The translations under genes were made by a program, and so were the position numbers. The notes beneath the pieces were generated by a model, which worked only from the letters and a program-made list of their open reading frames with translations, was not told the origin of the DNA and ran no database searches. From Pseudomaricurvus alkylphenolicus (GTDB taxonomy: Bacteria > Pseudomonadota > Gammaproteobacteria > Pseudomonadales > Cellvibrionaceae), in assembly GCF_011683955.1 (NCBI RefSeq), contig NZ_JAAQPI010000001.1, positions 310,001 to 374,000 on the forward strand: 64,000 nucleotides of DNA. The letters are read 5' to 3'. Below are positions 61,485-64,000 of the stretch, piece by piece (positions within the stretch are counted from its first letter, which is position 1; every line of letters begins with the position of its first letter).

Positions 61485-62552
61485 ATGAGAGAAGTAGAAT
61501 TCAAAGCAGTCAACAAAACCTATCCCAATGGCTATGTAGCGGTTGAACGCCTGGACTTGCGAGTTGAAGAAGGTGAGTTTCTGGTACTGCTTGGTCCCTC
61601 CGGCTGCGGTAAATCAACCACGCTGCGCATGCTGGCTGGATTGGAGACCGTCAGCAACGGGGATATTCTGATCGGTGGTACCAAGGTGAATGACCTGCCT
61701 CCCGGCGCGCGGGAATTGGGTATGGTGTTTCAGTCCTATGCGCTCTACCCACACATGACGATTGAGGACAACCTCTCTTTTGGTTTGCGTATGGCAAAAC
61801 AGGGCGAGCGCCTGGACTCCAGGGAAATCGCCAATCGTGTGGGCGAAGCCGCAGAAATGCTGGACCTGACCCAACTGCTTGATCGCAAGCCCAAGGCTTT
61901 GTCCGGCGGACAACGGCAGCGGGTTGCCATCGGACGCGCCCTGGTACGTCGGCCCAAGGTGTTATTGATGGACGAACCACTATCCAATCTCGATGCCAAA
62001 CTGCGCAATCAAATGCGCATCGAACTGCGTCGCCTGCACGAGCTGCACGGCACCACCACCGTTTACGTCACCCACGACCAGGTGGAGGCCATGACCCTGG
62101 CCGACCGCATCGCCATTATGCACGGAGGTATACTTCAACAACACGCCCCCCCACTGGAGGCCTATCACAATCCCAACAACCCGTTTGTAGCGTCTTTTCT
62201 GGGAACTCCGGCTATGAATCTGATTCAAGGGAAAGTTGAGAACCAGAAGTTCAAGGCCGGTGATCTGTGCTTTGAGCTGCCGGATCACCTGAAAGACACC
62301 CAATGCGGAAACTATACCTTTGGCATTCGCCCGGAAAACGTCAATGTGGTCAGCCAGGGCGGCCTGCGTTGCGACGTCAGAGGCGTAGAGCGGCTTGGTG
62401 ATCAGACCATCTACCACTTAAACGCGGCGGGGCAGGAAGTGACCGCCTTACGCCATCAGCAGATTGACGAGGGGTTTACATCAACGACAGTGGATACATC
62501 TTATGTGCATATTTCACTGACGGAGCCTGCTACGGTGCTTTTCCCTCAATAA
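61485..62552 (+). CDS. ABC sugar importer ATPase (MalK/UgpC-type)
   Basis: ATP-hydrolysing subunit of 355 residues. Walker A GPSGCGKST at 38-46, Q-loop FQSYALYPH, signature LSGGQRQR, Walker B VLLMDEP and switch His in VTHDQ are intact. The C-terminal regulatory OB-fold/TOBE region has FGIRPENV. It starts 4 bp after the MalG-like stop. Members of this group energise carbohydrate uptake. Confidence 0.95.
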   Translation: MREVEFKAVNKTYPNGYVAVERLDLRVEEGEFLVLLGPSGCGKSTTLRMLAGLETVSNGDILIGGTKVNDLPPGARELGMVFQSYALYPHMTIEDNLSFGLRMAKQGERLDSREIANRVGEAAEMLDLTQLLDRKPKALSGGQRQRVAIGRALVRRPKVLLMDEPLSNLDAKLRNQMRIELRRLHELHGTTTVYVTHDQVEAMTLADRIAIMHGGILQQHAPPLEAYHNPNNPFVASFLGTPAMNLIQGKVENQKFKAGDLCFELPDHLKDTQCGNYTFGIRPENVNVVSQGGLRCDVRGVERLGDQTIYHLNAAGQEVTALRHQQIDEGFTSTTVDTSYVHISLTEPATVLFPQ

Positions 62553-62600
62553 TCCGGCGCGGCTACACCTGTAACAACACCTGCAACCACACCACCCAAA

Positions 62601-62637
62601 TGTAACGCAAAATTCCATTGATAAATTTTGCGTTACA
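62601..62637. promoter_or_regulatory. 14-bp perfect inverted repeat
   Basis: TGTAACGCAAAATT (62601-62614) and AATTTTGCGTTACA (62624-62637) are perfectly complementary with a 9-bp spacer, between the ATPase stop and the next gene. AT-rich ends and no T-tract make an operator more likely than a terminator. No other copy was found in the window. Confidence 0.5.
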
Positions 62638-62712
62638 AGAGCCAATATCGGAGAAGCTCATCACCGTATTGTCTCTTACCATGGTCACTCGTCAAAAGAG
62701 TTTAGAAAGACC

Positions 62713-64000
62713 ATGCCAAAATATCAGAAAAGTCACGACCTTCGCCTGCCCGACTGGGGGCCCTATTCCAAACACTACGCGGGAATCGCGCATATTGCAG
62801 ACGTTTGCTCCGGCCTGCGGTTCGACCTGTCGGTAATGCCGGGTCATTACCGCCGCCAGATGCTGGTACCCAATGAAAAGTGGGCGTCGGGTCATCACGC
62901 CTGGGAAGCGGCATCGGATTTAAGTTACTACAGTTATCGCTACGAGATCGAATGGAAAGACCAGGTCCTTTGTGATGTATCGTTTTCCGCCTTGAGTGAC
63001 AGCGCCCGACTGGTGCGCTGTGACTTCGTCAATAATACCGATACCCCGCAAGATCTGAAGTTGCATCTTGTCGCCAATATGAACTTCCCTACCCTGGGGG
63101 TGGAATCCGACGAACCCATTCGGTTGGCAAAGGTCGACCTGCCCGACGGCGGTGTCTGGATCGACGCGCTTGACTATGTGGACCTCGGATTTGCCACTCC
63201 TCGCCACGACGACGGGCTGGTAACCGACGGTCTGATGCGAGCGGAGATCCGTGACCACGGTTTGGTAAACGGCACCGGTATCGGCTGCGGTTTTGGTGGT
63301 GAGCCCGGCGACTGGGTCACTTTTTCATTCGAGCTGGAACATGGGCTTCAACACCCTGTAGTCACTCTTCGCTATGCACTGGACGGCTCTGGCCCGACAC
63401 GCTTGCTGCTGGAGGGTGCCGTACAAATGGAGCTTACGCTCGATGGTAACTCCCCCGATCAACGGGGACTCTGCCAATTACGCATACCGACCCATATGAT
63501 CCCCGCCGGAGAGCACAACCTGCGGATCACGGCGTTGACTGATGCGGCAATAAAACTGGACGGGTTTTCGTTGACGGAGAGTCATCAACGGGTGGAATTC
63601 GAAACCCACCAATGGTCCCCGGTACCACAAATACTTAGCGGCCCCCAACCCAACAGTCTGATATTGAAGTACGCGGATTCTGCCACAGTCTACGGGCTGG
63701 CCTGGCATCATCCGGACTTTTGGCTACGGCAGATTCTGAACCATGAACTCGACACCTGCATGAGACTTCTGGTTCCCAATAACTATACAGAAATCAAGGA
63801 CGGTCCCGGAGAAGGCCACTTCACCGATGTCTTTATTCGGCCCATATCAGCACCTCCCCAAAGCAGTAACACCCAGTTTGCCTTTGTCTGCTCAGGAACT
63901 CAGGAGCAGGTTGAAGAGCAATTGTCGGAGTTCTTCCAACGAACCAAACAGGAGCTTGACGCCGCCTGCGAAGCCGCTCGTCAAAGAGTCATTTCTCCCC
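62713..64000 (+). CDS. partial gene, possible (alpha/alpha)6 glycosidase, N-terminal part
   Basis: An open frame from ATG 62713 runs off the window end, at least 429 codons. The N-terminal beta-rich part (LPDWGPYSKHYAGIAHI, PGHYRRQMLVP, FVNNTDTPQDLKLHL) looks like the super-sandwich domain of clan-type glycosidases such as debranching-like or GH63/GH116-like enzymes. A helical segment begins near the end (VEEQLSEFFQRTKQELDAA), as where a catalytic helical barrel would start. No signal peptide. Position after an ABC sugar importer supports cytoplasmic cleavage of the imported saccharide. The family is not certain; catalytic residues would lie outside the window. Confidence 0.6.
   Translation, partial: MPKYQKSHDLRLPDWGPYSKHYAGIAHIADVCSGLRFDLSVMPGHYRRQMLVPNEKWASGHHAWEAASDLSYYSYRYEIEWKDQVLCDVSFSALSDSARLVRCDFVNNTDTPQDLKLHLVANMNFPTLGVESDEPIRLAKVDLPDGGVWIDALDYVDLGFATPRHDDGLVTDGLMRAEIRDHGLVNGTGIGCGFGGEPGDWVTFSFELEHGLQHPVVTLRYALDGSGPTRLLLEGAVQMELTLDGNSPDQRGLCQLRIPTHMIPAGEHNLRITALTDAAIKLDGFSLTESHQRVEFETHQWSPVPQILSGPQPNSLILKYADSATVYGLAWHHPDFWLRQILNHELDTCMRLLVPNNYTEIKDGPGEGHFTDVFIRPISAPPQSSNTQFAFVCSGTQEQVEEQLSEFFQRTKQELDAACEAARQRVISP

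Noticed and set aside
1-64000. CRISPR arrays, tRNA or rRNA genes, prophage or transposase genes
   Set aside because: No regularly spaced repeats, no cloverleaf or rRNA-like sequence and no integrase or transposase motifs were seen on reading both strands.

Overview
The window looks like chromosomal DNA of an aerobic Gram-negative heterotroph, most plausibly a marine gammaproteobacterium (Cellvibrionales-like). The evidence is two TonB-dependent receptors, a TRAP transporter, an MFS carrier, an MCP with a periplasmic sensor, LacI and AraC regulators, and dense catabolic operons. The taxonomic guess is inference; no rRNA, tRNA, phage, transposase or CRISPR array is visible. Two catabolic islands lie side by side.

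Island 1 (about 0-27.5 kb) is a lipid or isoprenoid-type acyl-CoA degradation region, mostly on the minus strand. It has ester-cleaving enzymes (CocE-like, Fes/IroE-like, HSL-like and a class C beta-lactamase-fold hydrolase), an Fe-alcohol dehydrogenase and an aldehyde dehydrogenase. It also has two acyl-CoA ligases, two paralogous acyl-CoA dehydrogenases, an alpha-methylacyl-CoA racemase, a crotonase, an SDR dehydrogenase, a split MaoC hydratase pair, an SCPx-type thiolase and a TonB receptor. The set (racemase + dehydrogenase + MFE-2-like hydratase/dehydrogenase + SCPx thiolase) mirrors peroxisomal beta-oxidation of 2-methyl-branched chains. It is bracketed by two copies of an AraC regulator - operator - Crp-like block. 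The left Crp copy is decayed (4961-5101); the right one is intact and precedes an AtuD-like acyl-CoA dehydrogenase. A direct repeat of TGGCG half-sites spaced exactly 21 bp occurs four times near these regulators.

An MCP gene (27.5-29.9 kb) separates the islands.

Island 2 (30-64 kb) is a carbohydrate or polyol utilisation region. The operon read from 36658 to 30104 holds a DUF4432 epimerase-like protein, a LacI regulator, an aldo/keto reductase, an HSL-like esterase and a 750-residue fusion of membrane desaturase, Rieske and NAD(P)H-flavin reductase (a MocD-MocE-MocF-like fusion). Next come a second LacI gene, a pair of Gfo/Idh/MocA dehydrogenases, a DUF1080 lipoprotein, a Tat-targeted gluconate-2-dehydrogenase-subunit-3 protein and a GMC oxidoreductase; these are the parts of a 3-keto-glycoside oxidation/cleavage route. 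Then follow a TRAP transporter, an HpaI-type aldolase, a TonB receptor and a VOC protein. On the plus strand are an MFS carrier - HisD-like dehydrogenase - SDR operon, an orphan solute-binding protein, and a second MocA pair followed by a MalEFGK-type ABC importer and a partial gene running off the window that may be a glycosidase. Two sets of palindromes (TGATGyATT/AATrCATCA and TGAGGyAA/TTrCCTCA) recur at these promoters and suggest two LacI-type regulons tying the island together.
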